Source: Pedobacter sp014947265
Lineage (GTDB): Bacteria; Bacteroidota; Bacteroidia; Sphingobacteriales; Sphingobacteriaceae
Direction: 5' to 3'
NCBI RefSeq assembly: GCF_014947265.1
Contig: NZ_JADCNK010000014.1
Coordinates: forward strand, 81,483-145,482
Length of the DNA stretch: 64,000 bases
Shown here: positions 51,390 through 60,771 of the stretch, in pieces
Layout of the letters: each line of letters starts with the position of its first letter
How positions within the stretch are numbered: position 1 is the first letter of the stretch
The notes under the pieces: model-generated
The model's input: only the letters and a program-made list of their open reading frames with translations
Database searches by the model: none
Told to the model about the DNA's origin: nothing
Made by a program: the position numbers and the translations under genes

Positions 51390-54300
51390 AAACTACATGA
51401 TTATTATTTACAGGTTCTCCATGGTGCTGAACAACCTCATTTTTTGATTTTTTTGATATTTTTTCCTGTAAAGCCTGGAAGATGACAAAAAGTACCGGAA
51501 TGATGAACAAACCTAACACTACACCCGATACCATCCCGCCTGCTGCACCGATACTGATGGAGTGGTTACCCTGTGCCGATGGACCTGTTGCAATACTCAT
51601 CGGGAATAAACCGAACACAAAGGCCAGTGAAGTCATAATAATCGGTCTGATCCTCAATCGCGCGGCTTCAATGGCCGAATCAACCAAACTGAGTCCTGCC
51701 TTTCGTCGCTGCACGGCAAACTCCACAATCAGGATGGCGTTTTTAGCCAGCAACCCGATCAACATAATCAGTGCTACCTGTACATAAATGTTATTTTCGA
51801 TACCGGTTAAACCCAATACCACAAACACACCAAATACACCTGTAGGGATAGAAAGGATTACCGCCAATGGCAAGATGTAACTTTCGTACTGTGCAGATAA
51901 CAGGAAGTACACAAATACCAAACAAAGCAGGAATATCACTGTAGATTGTCCACCTGAAGAAATCTCCTCACGTGTTTGTCCGGAGAATTCATAGGCATAT
52001 CCAGTTGGCAATTGTTCTTTAGCCGTTTCTTCTATCGCTTTAATCGCATCACCAGAACTAAAACCTGGTTTAGGGATCGCATTTACCTCGATCGAGTTAA
52101 ACAGGTTATAACGCGAAGCCGTTTCAGAGCCATACACACGGGTTAATTTAACCAGGGTACTGATGGGCACACTTTCACCGGCCTTGTTTTTCACAAATAC
52201 ACGATCAATACTCGCAGGATCGGTTCTGTCGGCAACATCGGCCTGAACCACTACCCGGTAATATTTACCAAAGCGGTTAAAATCTGAGGCCTGTGCCGTA
52301 CCAAAATACGTCTGCATGGTTTGTAAGATATCTTTTTTGCTTACCCCCAGCTGATCGGCCTTTTCGTCGTTCACATCCAGTTGTAACTGCGGATAATCTG
52401 CTTTATAAGAAGTAAAAGCATAAGCAATAGCCGGTTTCGCCATTAACTTAGCGATAAAGTTATTCGCTACACCACTAAATTTATCCAGCCTGCCATTCGT
52501 TTTATCCTGTAACATCACGTTCATGGCTTCCACATTACTAAAGCCCGGAACCGTAGGGAAACTGAATACAAAGAAGGTACCGGCAGATATGGCCGCCATT
52601 TTGGCCCTTACAATATTTTGGATCTCATCGATGTTTTTAACTTCTCCTCTTTCATCGTTTGGTTTTAACAATAAGAAAATCTGTCCGGCCGATGGACTGT
52701 TGGATGCGGTTAAAAAGTTATAACCCGCCAACGACATCACAAATCTTGCTGATGGCATCGCTCTCAACTCTGCTTCAGCCTGTTTTAACATTTTATTGGT
52801 ATTGGCCAATGATGTTCCTGATGGACTGGCCACGGCTATCGCCACAAAACCCTGATCCTCTGTCGGGATAAAACCTGTTTTGGTTCTGCCTACCAGGAAA
52901 ACGGTAACCAGAACGATTAAGGCAAGCCCGCCCATACTGATCCATTTATTACGGATAAGCACTTTCAAACCGCCAACATACCGGTTGGTCATGTAATTAA
53001 ACCCACCGTTAAAACCTGCATAAAACTTTTCTACAAAACCTTTTTTAGGTGCTTTGTGCCCGCCTTCTGCATGTTTATTCTTTAAAAATAAGGCTGCCAA
53101 TGCAGGACTTAAGGTTAAGGCGTTAACAGCTGATATAATGATGGCTATCGCCATGGTTAAAGCGAACTGTTTGTAGAAGATCCCTGTTGAGCCCGTCATA
53201 AAACCAACCGGTAAAAATACCGCTGCCATTACCAATGTGATTGATATAATCGCCCCGGTAATTTCACTCATCGCCTGGGTGGTTGCCTCTTTCGGACTAA
53301 GTGAAGGATTTTCTTCCATTTTGGCATGCACCGCTTCTACCACCACAATCGCATCATCTACCACAATACCAATGGCCAGCACCAGTGCGAACAGGGTTAA
53401 AAGGTTAACAGAGAAGCCGAACAGTTGCATGAAAAAGAAAGTACCAATAATCGCTACCGGAACCGCAATAGCCGGAATTAAGGTAGACCTGAAATCCTGA
53501 AGGAAGATAAATACCACGATAAATACCAGTAAAAAGGCTTCGATCAAAGTGTGTTCTACCTGATTAATGGATTCGTCCAGATCGGTTTTAGTACGGTAAA
53601 ACTGGTTGTATTTAATACCTGCAGGGAAATCTTTTGATAGTTTTGCCAACAGTTTGTCAATCGCAATCTGGATTTCGTTGGCATTAGAACCTGATAACTG
53701 GATTACCCCGATGGTAATCCCATCGTGTCCGTTTAAACGGTTTACACTACCATAACTGTATGCGCCCAGTTCAACACGGGCCACATCTTTTAAACGTAAT
53801 ATAGAACCATCTGAATTAGAACGGATCGCAATATTTTGATATTCCTCTGGTTTGGTCAGTTTACCTTTATATTTAATGATATATTCAAAGGCCTCACTAC
53901 TTCTTTCCCCAAACCGACCAGGGGCCGCTTCCAGGTTTTTATCCTGAATGGCAGTGATCACTTCGTTAGGTGTAATTTTGTAGGTAGCCAACTGACTTGG
54001 GTTTAACCAAATGCGCATTGAATAATCTTTAATCCCACCGAATACACTGGCCGAACCTACCCCTGGAATCCGTTTAAGTTCGGGAATGATATTGATCTGC
54101 GCATAGTTATTTACAAAAACGGCATCGTATTTTTTGGGATCTTCAGAGTAAACTCCGATAGCGCCAATAAAACTGTTTTGCTGTTTGGTAGTGGTGATAC
54201 CGTATTGTACAACCTCTGCAGGCAATTGACTGGTGGCCTGCGAAACACGGTTCTGCACGTTAACAGCTGCCTGATCGGGGTTGGTACCTTGTTGAAAGTA

Positions 54301-54576
54301 AACCGTGATGGCCAGGGTACCATCGTTACTGGCGCTGGAGGTCATGTAGGTCATATTCTCCACACCGTTAATTGCTTCCTCCAATGATGGCGTTACCGAA
54401 CGTAAAATGGTTTCGGCATTAGCCCCAGGGTACACCGCAGTTACCAATACCGACGGAGGTGCGATATTTGGAAAGCGCTCTAAGGGCAACTTTGTTAGGC
54501 CAAGTATACCAACTATTACCAATAAGATGGAAATAACCGTTGAAAGTACAGGCCTGTCTATAAATTTCTGAAACAT
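51376..54576 (-). CDS. RND multidrug efflux permease (HAE1/AcrB family)
   Basis: 1066 residues, full length for proton-driven RND pumps of the inner membrane. It begins FQKFIDRPVLSTVISILLVIVGILGL and has two large periplasmic loops. The proton-relay aspartate pair lies in LAIGIVVDDAIVVVEAV, with the fourth-helix companion ARLRIRPIIMTSLAFVFGLFPM in the second half. Twelve hydrophobic segments fit the topology. Middle gene of the adaptor-permease-channel operon, 24 bases after the adaptor gene. Confidence 0.96.
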   Translation of the reverse strand: MFQKFIDRPVLSTVISILLVIVGILGLTKLPLERFPNIAPPSVLVTAVYPGANAETILRSVTPSLEEAINGVENMTYMTSSASNDGTLAITVYFQQGTNPDQAAVNVQNRVSQATSQLPAEVVQYGITTTKQQNSFIGAIGVYSEDPKKYDAVFVNNYAQINIIPELKRIPGVGSASVFGGIKDYSMRIWLNPSQLATYKITPNEVITAIQDKNLEAAPGRFGERSSEAFEYIIKYKGKLTKPEEYQNIAIRSNSDGSILRLKDVARVELGAYSYGSVNRLNGHDGITIGVIQLSGSNANEIQIAIDKLLAKLSKDFPAGIKYNQFYRTKTDLDESINQVEHTLIEAFLLVFIVVFIFLQDFRSTLIPAIAVPVAIIGTFFFMQLFGFSVNLLTLFALVLAIGIVVDDAIVVVEAVHAKMEENPSLSPKEATTQAMSEITGAIISITLVMAAVFLPVGFMTGSTGIFYKQFALTMAIAIIISAVNALTLSPALAALFLKNKHAEGGHKAPKKGFVEKFYAGFNGGFNYMTNRYVGGLKVLIRNKWISMGGLALIVLVTVFLVGRTKTGFIPTEDQGFVAIAVASPSGTSLANTNKMLKQAEAELRAMPSARFVMSLAGYNFLTASNSPSAGQIFLLLKPNDERGEVKNIDEIQNIVRAKMAAISAGTFFVFSFPTVPGFSNVEAMNVMLQDKTNGRLDKFSGVANNFIAKLMAKPAIAYAFTSYKADYPQLQLDVNDEKADQLGVSKKDILQTMQTYFGTAQASDFNRFGKYYRVVVQADVADRTDPASIDRVFVKNKAGESVPISTLVKLTRVYGSETASRYNLFNSIEVNAIPKPGFSSGDAIKAIEETAKEQLPTGYAYEFSGQTREEISSGGQSTVIFLLCLVFVYFLLSAQYESYILPLAVILSIPTGVFGVFVVLGLTGIENNIYVQVALIMLIGLLAKNAILIVEFAVQRRKAGLSLVDSAIEAARLRIRPIIMTSLAFVFGLFPMSIATGPSAQGNHSISIGAAGGMVSGVVLGLFIIPVLFVIFQALQEKISKKSKNEVVQHHGEPVNNNHVVYETV

Positions 54577-54600
54577 GATTGCTTAAACTTTAATGGTTTG

Positions 54601-55803
54601 TTAATTTTTTGTTTTTGCAACAGCTACTTTATCTGCTGCTTTTTGAGGCTGGATCACCATGCCCTCCTGTAACTTATCAACCCCGCTTAACACGATCTGG
54701 TCGCCAGCTTTTACCCCGTCTTTAACCAGGTAATTTTCGCCGGCTTTACCCACAATGGTAATGGCTTGTTTTTTCACCTTACTGCTATCGCCTACGGTAA
54801 ATACAAATACTTTATCCTGCATTTCTACCGTTGAGGACTGCGGTACCAGAATGGCATTATCGTGCTGTAAACCTAAACGGATCTTACCGGTATTACCCGA
54901 GCGAAGGGTTCCGCTGGCATTAGGAAAACTAGCCCTTAAAGTAATGGCACCTGTGTTTTTATCAAACTGACCATCGATCATATCGATCTTACCTTTAATC
55001 GGGTAAGCTGAATTATCAGCCAATAAAAGTTCTACTGCTGGTAAATGTTTAATCCTGTCGGCAGGTGTTTTACCAGGATAGTTTGCATTAAAGTTGTTGA
55101 AGTCGTTTTCAGCAAGAGAGAAATAAACATGTACTTCGTGGATATCTGATAACTGTGTTAAAGCAACCTGATCCGTCGGAGAAACTAAACTTCCCTGTTT
55201 TTTAGGAATACGACCGATGTAACCACTTACTGTAGCCTTAACATTGGTATAACCTAAGTTAATCTGTGCCGAAGCAACGCTGGCTCTGGCTTGTTCTGCA
55301 TTTGCCTGCGCGATTTTGTAAGCCGTTTTAGCAGTTTTTAACTGAAAATCAGAAACGACCTTATTCTGAACAAGTGGTGTTAATTTATCAACTTCCAATT
55401 GAGCGTTTAAAATAGCCGCTTCTGCTGCATGTAAACTTGCTTTGGCATTGTTTAAAGCCTCGCGGTACGGGTTTTCGTTAATTTTGAACAGGGTTTGTCC
55501 GGCAGTTACATAAGCGCCTTCGTTAACCAGAACGCTTTGTAGGTAACCACTTACCTGCGGACGGACATCAATATCAACAGCGCCTTGAATAGAAGCCGGA
55601 TATTCGATATACGTAGTTTCTGTGCTGGCGTTAATCGCGCTTACAGGCAATGCCGGTGGTGGCGGTGCAGCTGCAGCCTGATCAGGAGCGGACTTACAGC
55701 TTACTAAAACTATAGATAGAAGAGAAATTGTTAACATTGAATTAATACCATTAAACCATTTAACAGTGTTAAGTAATGGGTACAAGCGGTGTAGAGATTT
55801 CAT
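54601..55803 (-). CDS. RND efflux periplasmic adaptor (AcrA/MFP family)
   Basis: 400 residues from the ATG at 55803. An in-frame Met further upstream (55914) would put 37 hydrophobic-poor residues before the signal and overlap the tetR gene and an operator, so it is rejected. The lipoprotein signal ends LLSIVLVSC (Cys36), followed by a Pro/Ala linker. Then come the barrel-sandwich half-motif DIDVRPQVSGYLQSVLVNEGAYVTAG, a coiled-coil hairpin (LHAAEAAILNAQLEVDKLTPL) and the beta-barrel and membrane-proximal domains (GSLVSPTDQVALTQL). It links permease and channel. First structural gene of the operon; the operator at 55843-55853 lies just upstream. Confidence 0.94.
   Translation of the reverse strand: MKSLHRLYPLLNTVKWFNGINSMLTISLLSIVLVSCKSAPDQAAAAPPPPALPVSAINASTETTYIEYPASIQGAVDIDVRPQVSGYLQSVLVNEGAYVTAGQTLFKINENPYREALNNAKASLHAAEAAILNAQLEVDKLTPLVQNKVVSDFQLKTAKTAYKIAQANAEQARASVASAQINLGYTNVKATVSGYIGRIPKKQGSLVSPTDQVALTQLSDIHEVHVYFSLAENDFNNFNANYPGKTPADRIKHLPAVELLLADNSAYPIKGKIDMIDGQFDKNTGAITLRASFPNASGTLRSGNTGKIRLGLQHDNAILVPQSSTVEMQDKVFVFTVGDSSKVKKQAITIVGKAGENYLVKDGVKAGDQIVLSGVDKLQEGMVIQPQKAADKVAVAKTKN
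55761..55771. promoter_or_regulatory. TetR operator copy 3 (inside the adaptor gene)
   Basis: TAACAGTGTTA, with one more matching T/A on each side (TTAACAGTGTTAA), identical to the core at 55843. It lies about 11 codons into the adaptor gene and could act as an auxiliary roadblock site. Confidence 0.5.
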
Positions 55804-55842
55804 ATGATTAAATTTAATTGGAATTATAGTGTATAAATAATC

Positions 55843-55853
55843 TAACAGTGTTA
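55843..55853. promoter_or_regulatory. TetR operator copy 2 (efflux operon promoter)
   Basis: TAACAGTGTTA preceded by 'aaataatc', the same flank as the copy in front of tetR. It sits 40 bases upstream of the adaptor ATG, in the promoter region between tetR and the efflux genes. Confidence 0.7.
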
Positions 55854-55876
55854 AATTACTGGCAAAAAAAAATATT

Positions 55877-56482
55877 TTAACTGTTAATCGATAATGTAAT
55901 GCCCTTGATGGCATCTTTTAAAATTTGCTGGTTCAGTTCATCTGTTGTTCTTCCATTCGGACGCACCAGGTTAATGGAAATCAAGCCGTGAATGATCGAC
56001 CAATAGGTGTAATATTTCCGACAGATGTCATCCTCAGAAACCGGTTTTTTCTCGAATAAAGATTCAATCACATCGCCCAACATATTCGAAACCGTTTCAG
56101 CTTCAGTTAATGAGTTTTTCACGGTGCAACAAACCATATCCACACCGTACATTAACTGATAAAATTCTGTGTGTGAAAAGGCAAAATTCCAATAGGCAAC
56201 CCACATGGCTTCCATTTTATCTTCTGCGGTTTCATGTTTGTCGCGGGCGGCTCGGATGTCCTTCGCTAAAATCTGGTAACCTCTCCTGGTTAATTCAAGC
56301 AGGATGCCCTCTTTGTTAGAAAAATACTCGTAAATTATTGGGGCGGTGTATTCAATCTGGTCAGCAATTTTACGCATACTCAATGCCTGCCATCCCTCTG
56401 TTTGCACAATGTTCAAGGCAGCATCCAGAATTTTGGTTCTGGTTTCATCTTTTAAACGTAGAATTCTTTCTTTACTTCCCAT
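55877..56482 (-). CDS. TetR-family repressor of the efflux operon
   Basis: About 201 residues from the ATG at 56482 (MGSKERILRLKDETRTKILDAA). The longer in-frame start at 56536 would place the operator inside the coding sequence and is rejected. The TetR helix-turn-helix is LSMRKIADQIEYTAPIIYEYFSNKEGIL. A ligand-binding helical domain follows, with AFSHTEFYQLMYGVDM and IHGLISINLVRPNG of the WHG type. Palindromic operators TAAC-NNN-GTTA precede both this gene (56509-56519) and the downstream efflux genes (55843-55853), pointing to autoregulation and drug-induced pump expression. Confidence 0.93.
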   Translation of the reverse strand: MGSKERILRLKDETRTKILDAALNIVQTEGWQALSMRKIADQIEYTAPIIYEYFSNKEGILLELTRRGYQILAKDIRAARDKHETAEDKMEAMWVAYWNFAFSHTEFYQLMYGVDMVCCTVKNSLTEAETVSNMLGDVIESLFEKKPVSEDDICRKYYTYWSIIHGLISINLVRPNGRTTDELNQQILKDAIKGITLSINS

Positions 56483-56508
56483 GACTGGAATATTAGGTGT
56501 AAATAATC

Positions 56509-56519
56509 TAACACCGTTA
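56509..56519. promoter_or_regulatory. TetR operator copy 1 (tetR promoter)
   Basis: TAACACCGTTA in the context aaataatcTAACaccGTTAag, 27 bases upstream of the tetR ATG. It shares the flank aaataatcTAACa with the copy at 55843. Confidence 0.65.
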
Positions 56520-56663
56520 AGCAAATGTAGAACCAATTCCAGAATTCACAATCATTCATTTGTCATAAACATTTTATTGATTAGTTTTACGAGTGATAAT
56601 CAACGATTAAAGTATTTAAAAGGCTTTTTCAAATAAATTAATTTTCTCAGGAACTTATAAAAA

Positions 56664-57101
56664 ATGATTTTCCGCGAAGCAAAAACAACTGACATCCCTG
56701 CGATCCAAATTGTCAGGCATACTGTAAAAGAGAACATTTTGTCCGATCCGGCATTGGTTACTGACCAGGATTGCGAAGAATTTATTACTCAACGTGGCAA
56801 AGGCTGGGTTTGCGAAGTACAGGGAGAAGTAGTTGGTTTCTCTATTGTAGATTTAAAGGAACATAATATCTGGGCTTTATTCCTTCGTCCGGAGTTTGAA
56901 GGCAAAGGCATCGGCAAAGAACTGCACCGCTTAATGATGGATTGGTATTTTAATCAAACTCAAGAAATGGTTTGGTTGGGTACATCCCCCAATACCCGTG
57001 CGGAAGAATTTTATAACCGCCAAGGCTGGAAAAAGGTCGGCGTGGTAAATAAAGGAGAAGTGAAATTTGAGATGAGTTATGAGGATTGGGTGAGTAGGTA
57101 A
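56664..57101 (+). CDS. GNAT family N-acetyltransferase
   Basis: 145 residues. Complete small GNAT fold: MIFREAKTTDIPAIQIVRHTV at the start, LFLRPEFEGKGIGKELHRLMMDWY as the acetyl-CoA-binding motif, NTRAEEFYNRQGWKKVGV as motif B. Divergent from tetR but with separate AT-rich promoter sequence. The acceptor is unknown. Confidence 0.92.
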   Translation: MIFREAKTTDIPAIQIVRHTVKENILSDPALVTDQDCEEFITQRGKGWVCEVQGEVVGFSIVDLKEHNIWALFLRPEFEGKGIGKELHRLMMDWYFNQTQEMVWLGTSPNTRAEEFYNRQGWKKVGVVNKGEVKFEMSYEDWVSR

Positions 57102-57606
57102 ATCCATTCAAAATATCGTCATTTTAAGGCATTGCTAAGAACGGTCGTCTTTCCCGCGCAGGCGGGAATCTTAATAAAACCTACAAACCCCTAACATGGC
57201 ATTAGGATTCCCAATCAAGTTGGGAATGACGATGCAGCGGAGAAAAGATTAACTACCAAGCTACAAAGAACACAAAGTATTGTGCCTTAGCAATAGTCGC
57301 CAAAAGACTGAAACATATCAGGCATATAAGTTACATATAAGCGCAACACCTAATATGTTCTTAAATGTCTTATATGGTAAAAAGAAACTAGTAAAGTTTT
57401 AACCGCTAAGACCTTGAAACAAATCGGATAGCTATCGGATCAGGTTAAAGGGAAAGAGCAATCTTAATGCGCCCGCTAATCGCGATAGTTGTAAGATTGC
57501 TTCGTTGCTAGCAATGACGATTCAGAAAAGAAAAAGATTCACCACTAAGTCACAAAGAACACATGGCAAATTTCTTAGTGACTTCGTGCCTTAGTGGTAA
57601 AAAAAT
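57102..57606. other. Repeat-containing gap
   Basis: Contains short palindromic stretches (CCCGCGCAGGCGGG near 57153, TTCCCAATC-aag-TTGGGAA near 57209), the first copy of a 113-base dispersed repeat (57301-57413) and a decayed GTCATTGCGAG-type element (57460-57525). No gene. Confidence 0.55.
57301..57413. repeat. 113-base dispersed repeat, copy 1
   Basis: Begins caaaagactgaa, contains ggcatataagttacatataa, atatgttctta, tgtcttatatggt, and aaagaaactagtaaagtttt, and ends aaccgctaagacc. The second copy on the same strand lies at 58493-58605, so the pair flanks the oxidoreductase gene. Confidence 0.75.
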
Positions 57607-58248
57607 CTAACTATTCCAGATAAAAGGCGCCCTTTTTATAAAGGTCTTCTCCCCTAACTGCTCAATAATAAACCGGGCCAAATTAGAAGCATTAATCTGT
57701 TCACCATCACAATTAACCAAACTTGTGCCTACAGCCGTTTGTTCGTCGGTTTGCATGATTAAGGGTAAACGGATTAAAGTCCAATCAAGATCACTTTCAG
57801 TTAACAGATCATATTCTTTTTGCCTGTCTGTGGTAGAAACAGGATAATTATCGTACATCCATTGGGTAGCAAATTGGGTTTTGGTATCCTTTTCATCAGC
57901 AGGCGTATCTACGTTGATACCCGTAATGACGATGTAACGTTTCAGATCAAGGGCTTTCATCGCCGTTAGGATATTACTTGTTGATTGCGTAAAAATTGTT
58001 TTTTCACTGGCTGGTTGTCCCATTCCCAAGGCACTGACAACGATATCGCAGCCTTGTATAAAAGAATATACCGTTTCAGCATCTTTTACGTCGCCTGTGA
58101 TGATTTCCAGCGAGGGATGATGGATCTGAAGTTTTTCTGGATTCCTGACAAGGGCTTTTACCCTGAATTGTTGCGCCAATAGCGCTTTTAAAATATAAGT
58201 ACCGGCTTTACCTGAGGCACCAATTAAAGCAATTTTTAAATCTTGCAT
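57607..58248 (-). CDS. NAD(P)-binding oxidoreductase (NmrA/SDR-like)
   Basis: 213-residue Rossmann-fold protein of the atypical short-chain dehydrogenase type: LIGASGKAGTYILKALLAQQFRVKALVRNPEKL (dinucleotide-binding Gly motif and the Arg for NADP phosphate), then VVSALGMG and DLDWTLIRLPLI. No canonical Tyr-x-x-x-Lys is obvious, as is common for NmrA-like members. It may be a redox sensor or an oxidoreductase. Flanked by direct copies of a 113-base repeat, with no partner gene. Confidence 0.85.
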   Translation of the reverse strand: MQDLKIALIGASGKAGTYILKALLAQQFRVKALVRNPEKLQIHHPSLEIITGDVKDAETVYSFIQGCDIVVSALGMGQPASEKTIFTQSTSNILTAMKALDLKRYIVITGINVDTPADEKDTKTQFATQWMYDNYPVSTTDRQKEYDLLTESDLDWTLIRLPLIMQTDEQTAVGTSLVNCDGEQINASNLARFIIEQLGEKTFIKRAPFIWNS

Positions 58249-58651
58249 GATGTTCTTTATAAAATTTTAGAAAATAATAGTTTATACCCATGATCAGAAC
58301 GATATGGGAATGTCAGAATTGAATTCTGTTTGAATTATATTTTATAAAGAGATTTTAATGGCACTAATTTAGGAAAAAAATATCATTTTGACCTAAGTGT
58401 AAACAGAATGCTTGGACAATCTTGTACGAAAGACCCTGAAACAAATCCGATAGGTATCGGATCAGGGTGACGGCCCTAGTAATAACAGCCGTCAAAAGAC
58501 TGAACCATATAAGGCATATAAGTTACATATAAGCGCAATACCGAATATGTTCTTACATGTCTTATATGGTGAAAAGAAACTAGTAAAGTTTTAACCACCA
58601 AGACACAAAGTGAATGATATCCTGGTGTCTTCGTACCTTTGTGGTACAACA
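58249..58651. other. Repeat-containing gap between oxidoreductase gene and trpA
   Basis: Holds an AT-rich promoter region for the minus-strand oxidoreductase, a CCGATA-ggt-ATCGGATC hairpin (about 58447-58465, also present in altered form near 57425-57440), and the second copy of the 113-base repeat. The last part (caccaagacacaaag...ctttgtggt) forms an inverted pair next to the end of trpA. Confidence 0.55.
58493..58605. repeat. 113-base dispersed repeat, copy 2
   Basis: Same order of words as 57301-57413 with scattered substitutions; ends accaccaagacac. Confidence 0.75.
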
Positions 58652-59419
58652 CTAACTCTTAAACTTCTTCATAAACGTACTTACACTTTCCTCCAAATTC
58701 CCATCAGCGATGGCTTTAACGAATGCCGTACCAATAATAGCTCCGTTAGCATAAGAACAAGCCTTATCAAAAGTTTGTTTATCACTGATTCCGAAGCCGA
58801 TCATCGTTGGATTCTTTAGGTTCAGGTTTTTAATCCTGCTGAAATAAGCTTCCGTGGTATCGCCAACTTCGAGGTTTTTACCCGTAGTAGCTGATGAGGA
58901 TAACAAATAGATAAAGCCATTGGTTAAACCATCAATTTTATGGATGCGTTCTTCAGCCGTTTGAGGCGTAATTAAAAACACATTGCTCAGGTTATGTTTT
59001 TCGAAGCAATCTTTATAAAATTCCTCGTACTCTACCATGGGCAGATCTGGAACGATACAACCATCTACCCCTACTTCGTCACAAGCTTCGCAGAATTTTT
59101 CTACGCCAAACTGCAAAACAGGGTTTACATAACCCATTAACAAAACAGGAATGGTAACGGTCTTACGCAAGTCTTTCAACTGTTCGAAAAGCAGGTTAAG
59201 CGTCATACCCTGATCCAACGATTGTTTGCTACTGGCTTGAATTACCGGTCCATCAGCAACAGGATCGGAATAAGGAAAACCAATTTCGAGCATATCAGCA
59301 CCCGATTTTTCCAGTGCTTCAGCAATTTGAATCGTATCGCCGGTATTTGGATAACCAGCAGTATAATAAATTGATAATATATTTTTCTTCGATGCGAAGA
59401 GTTGTTTAATTCTGTTCAT
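58652..59419 (-). CDS. trpA: Tryptophan synthase alpha chain
   Basis: 255 residues. Cleaves indole-3-glycerol phosphate to indole and glyceraldehyde 3-phosphate and channels indole to TrpB. The catalytic acids are in LEIGFPYSDPVADGPVIQ (Glu and Asp), with the loop VDGCIVPDLP and the phosphate-binding SSSATTGKN and GFGISDKQTF. Last gene of the trpD-F-B-A operon, 73 bases after trpB; the gap contains a palindromic CCCCTAAAGGGG element. Confidence 0.96.
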   Translation of the reverse strand: MNRIKQLFASKKNILSIYYTAGYPNTGDTIQIAEALEKSGADMLEIGFPYSDPVADGPVIQASSKQSLDQGMTLNLLFEQLKDLRKTVTIPVLLMGYVNPVLQFGVEKFCEACDEVGVDGCIVPDLPMVEYEEFYKDCFEKHNLSNVFLITPQTAEERIHKIDGLTNGFIYLLSSSATTGKNLEVGDTTEAYFSRIKNLNLKNPTMIGFGISDKQTFDKACSYANGAIIGTAFVKAIADGNLEESVSTFMKKFKS

Positions 59420-59492
59420 ACCCCAAACCCCTAAAGGGGCTATTAATTGTGTGAAAAATTACCTCAAAAGTCCCTTTCAGGGGATTTAAGGG

Positions 59493-60674
59493 TTATAAGT
59501 TAAAATATTTAATATAAGTATCCAGATCCTTGTCGCCACGGCCTGAAAGGCAAACCACTACGCTTTCGCCACCTTTAAATTTCATTTTTTCTAAGTAAGC
59601 CAATGCATGTGCACTTTCGATAGCAGGAATAATCCCTTCCAGTTGTGTACAAAGCAAACCGGCATCTAAACTTTCTTCATCTGTGATGGAAACGTATTGT
59701 CCGCGGCCGGTTTTAAACAAATGTGCATGCTGTGGCCCAATGCCCGGATAATCCAACCCAGCCGAAACCGAATGCGGTTCTACCACCTGCCCATCTGGTG
59801 TTTGCATTAAAATACTTCTGCTCCCGTGCAATACCCCTTCTTTACCCAAATATGTGGTGGCTGCAGAAAATCCGCTCGATACCCCTTTTCCGGCTGCTTC
59901 AACAGCGATGAGTTTAACATTTTCATCATCCATAAAGTGATAAAACATGCCCATAGCATTACTTCCACCACCTACGCAGGCCAAAACATAGTCAGGCTGG
60001 TCGCTCCCCGTTTGCTCCAATAGTTGTTTTTTGGTTTCTTCAGAAATGATCGATTGAAAAATCGCCACCATATCAGGGTAAGGGTGCGGACCCACCACCG
60101 AACCGATGATATAATGCGTATCAACCGGGTTATTGATCCAGTCGCGCATCGCCTCATTGGTGGCATCTTTTAAAGTTTTACTTCCAGAACTAGCGGGAAC
60201 CACTTTTGCACCCAGCATTTTCATACGGGCAACATTCGGCGCCTGACGCTCAATGTCGACCTCGCCCATGTAAATCACACATTCCAGGTTACGCAAAGCG
60301 CATACCGTAGCCGTAGCCACCCCATGCTGACCAGCACCAGTTTCAGCAATAATCCTTTTTTTACCCAGTTTTTCGGCCAATAAAATCTGTCCGATGGTGT
60401 TGTTGATCTTATGGGCGCCAGTATGGTTTAAATCTTCTCTTTTTAAGAAAATATTGGCGCCAAATCTCTCTGAGTACCTTTTAGCCAGGTATAAAGGCGA
60501 AGGACGGCCAACGTAATCTTTTAATAACTGATGAAATTCCTTTTGAAAATCGGCATCATCAATAATCTTTAAATAGTTTTGACGCAATTCTTCTACGTTT
60601 GGATAAAGCATTTCGGGGATGTACGCACCACCAAAATCTCCATAATATCCTTTTTCGTTTACTTTGTATTTCAT
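59493..60674 (-). CDS. trpB: Tryptophan synthase beta chain
   Basis: PLP enzyme that condenses indole with serine. About 393 residues from the Met at 60674 (MKYKVNEKGYYGDFGGAYIPEM); a Met six codons upstream at 60692 is also possible. The PLP lysine is in HTGAHKINNTIGQI, the phosphate loop in CVGGGSNAMG, and the monovalent-cation and subunit-contact regions in AETGAGQHGVATA. Separated from trpF by about 97 bases containing a palindromic repeat (60687-60769). Confidence 0.96.
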   Translation of the reverse strand: MKYKVNEKGYYGDFGGAYIPEMLYPNVEELRQNYLKIIDDADFQKEFHQLLKDYVGRPSPLYLAKRYSERFGANIFLKREDLNHTGAHKINNTIGQILLAEKLGKKRIIAETGAGQHGVATATVCALRNLECVIYMGEVDIERQAPNVARMKMLGAKVVPASSGSKTLKDATNEAMRDWINNPVDTHYIIGSVVGPHPYPDMVAIFQSIISEETKKQLLEQTGSDQPDYVLACVGGGSNAMGMFYHFMDDENVKLIAVEAAGKGVSSGFSAATTYLGKEGVLHGSRSILMQTPDGQVVEPHSVSAGLDYPGIGPQHAHLFKTGRGQYVSITDEESLDAGLLCTQLEGIIPAIESAHALAYLEKMKFKGGESVVVCLSGRGDKDLDTYIKYFNL

Positions 60675-60686
60675 ATCCGTAAATTT

Positions 60687-60769
60687 TGTCATTCTGAGGA
60701 ACGAAGAATCTGTTAAATATCGTCAGCAGTTCTTCGTCGCTTGCAGATACTTCGTACCTCAGTATGACA
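60687..60769. repeat. Palindromic REP-like unit inside the trp operon
   Basis: Ends TGTCATTCTGAGG/CCTCAGTATGACA with inner gaacgaagaatct/acttcgtacc. It lies in the trpF-trpB gap and would form a large hairpin in the polycistronic mRNA. Confidence 0.7.
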
Positions 60770-60771
60770 GT

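Noticed and set aside
51482..54387. Multiple plus-strand frames of 60-100 codons opposite the efflux permease gene.
   Set aside because: They are antisense shadows of a strongly conserved coding sequence; none has its own motif.
54601..55914. Longer version of the efflux adaptor protein starting at 55914.
   Set aside because: It would add 37 residues before the lipoprotein signal, run through the TetR operator and overlap the end of tetR. The ATG at 55803 gives a standard signal.
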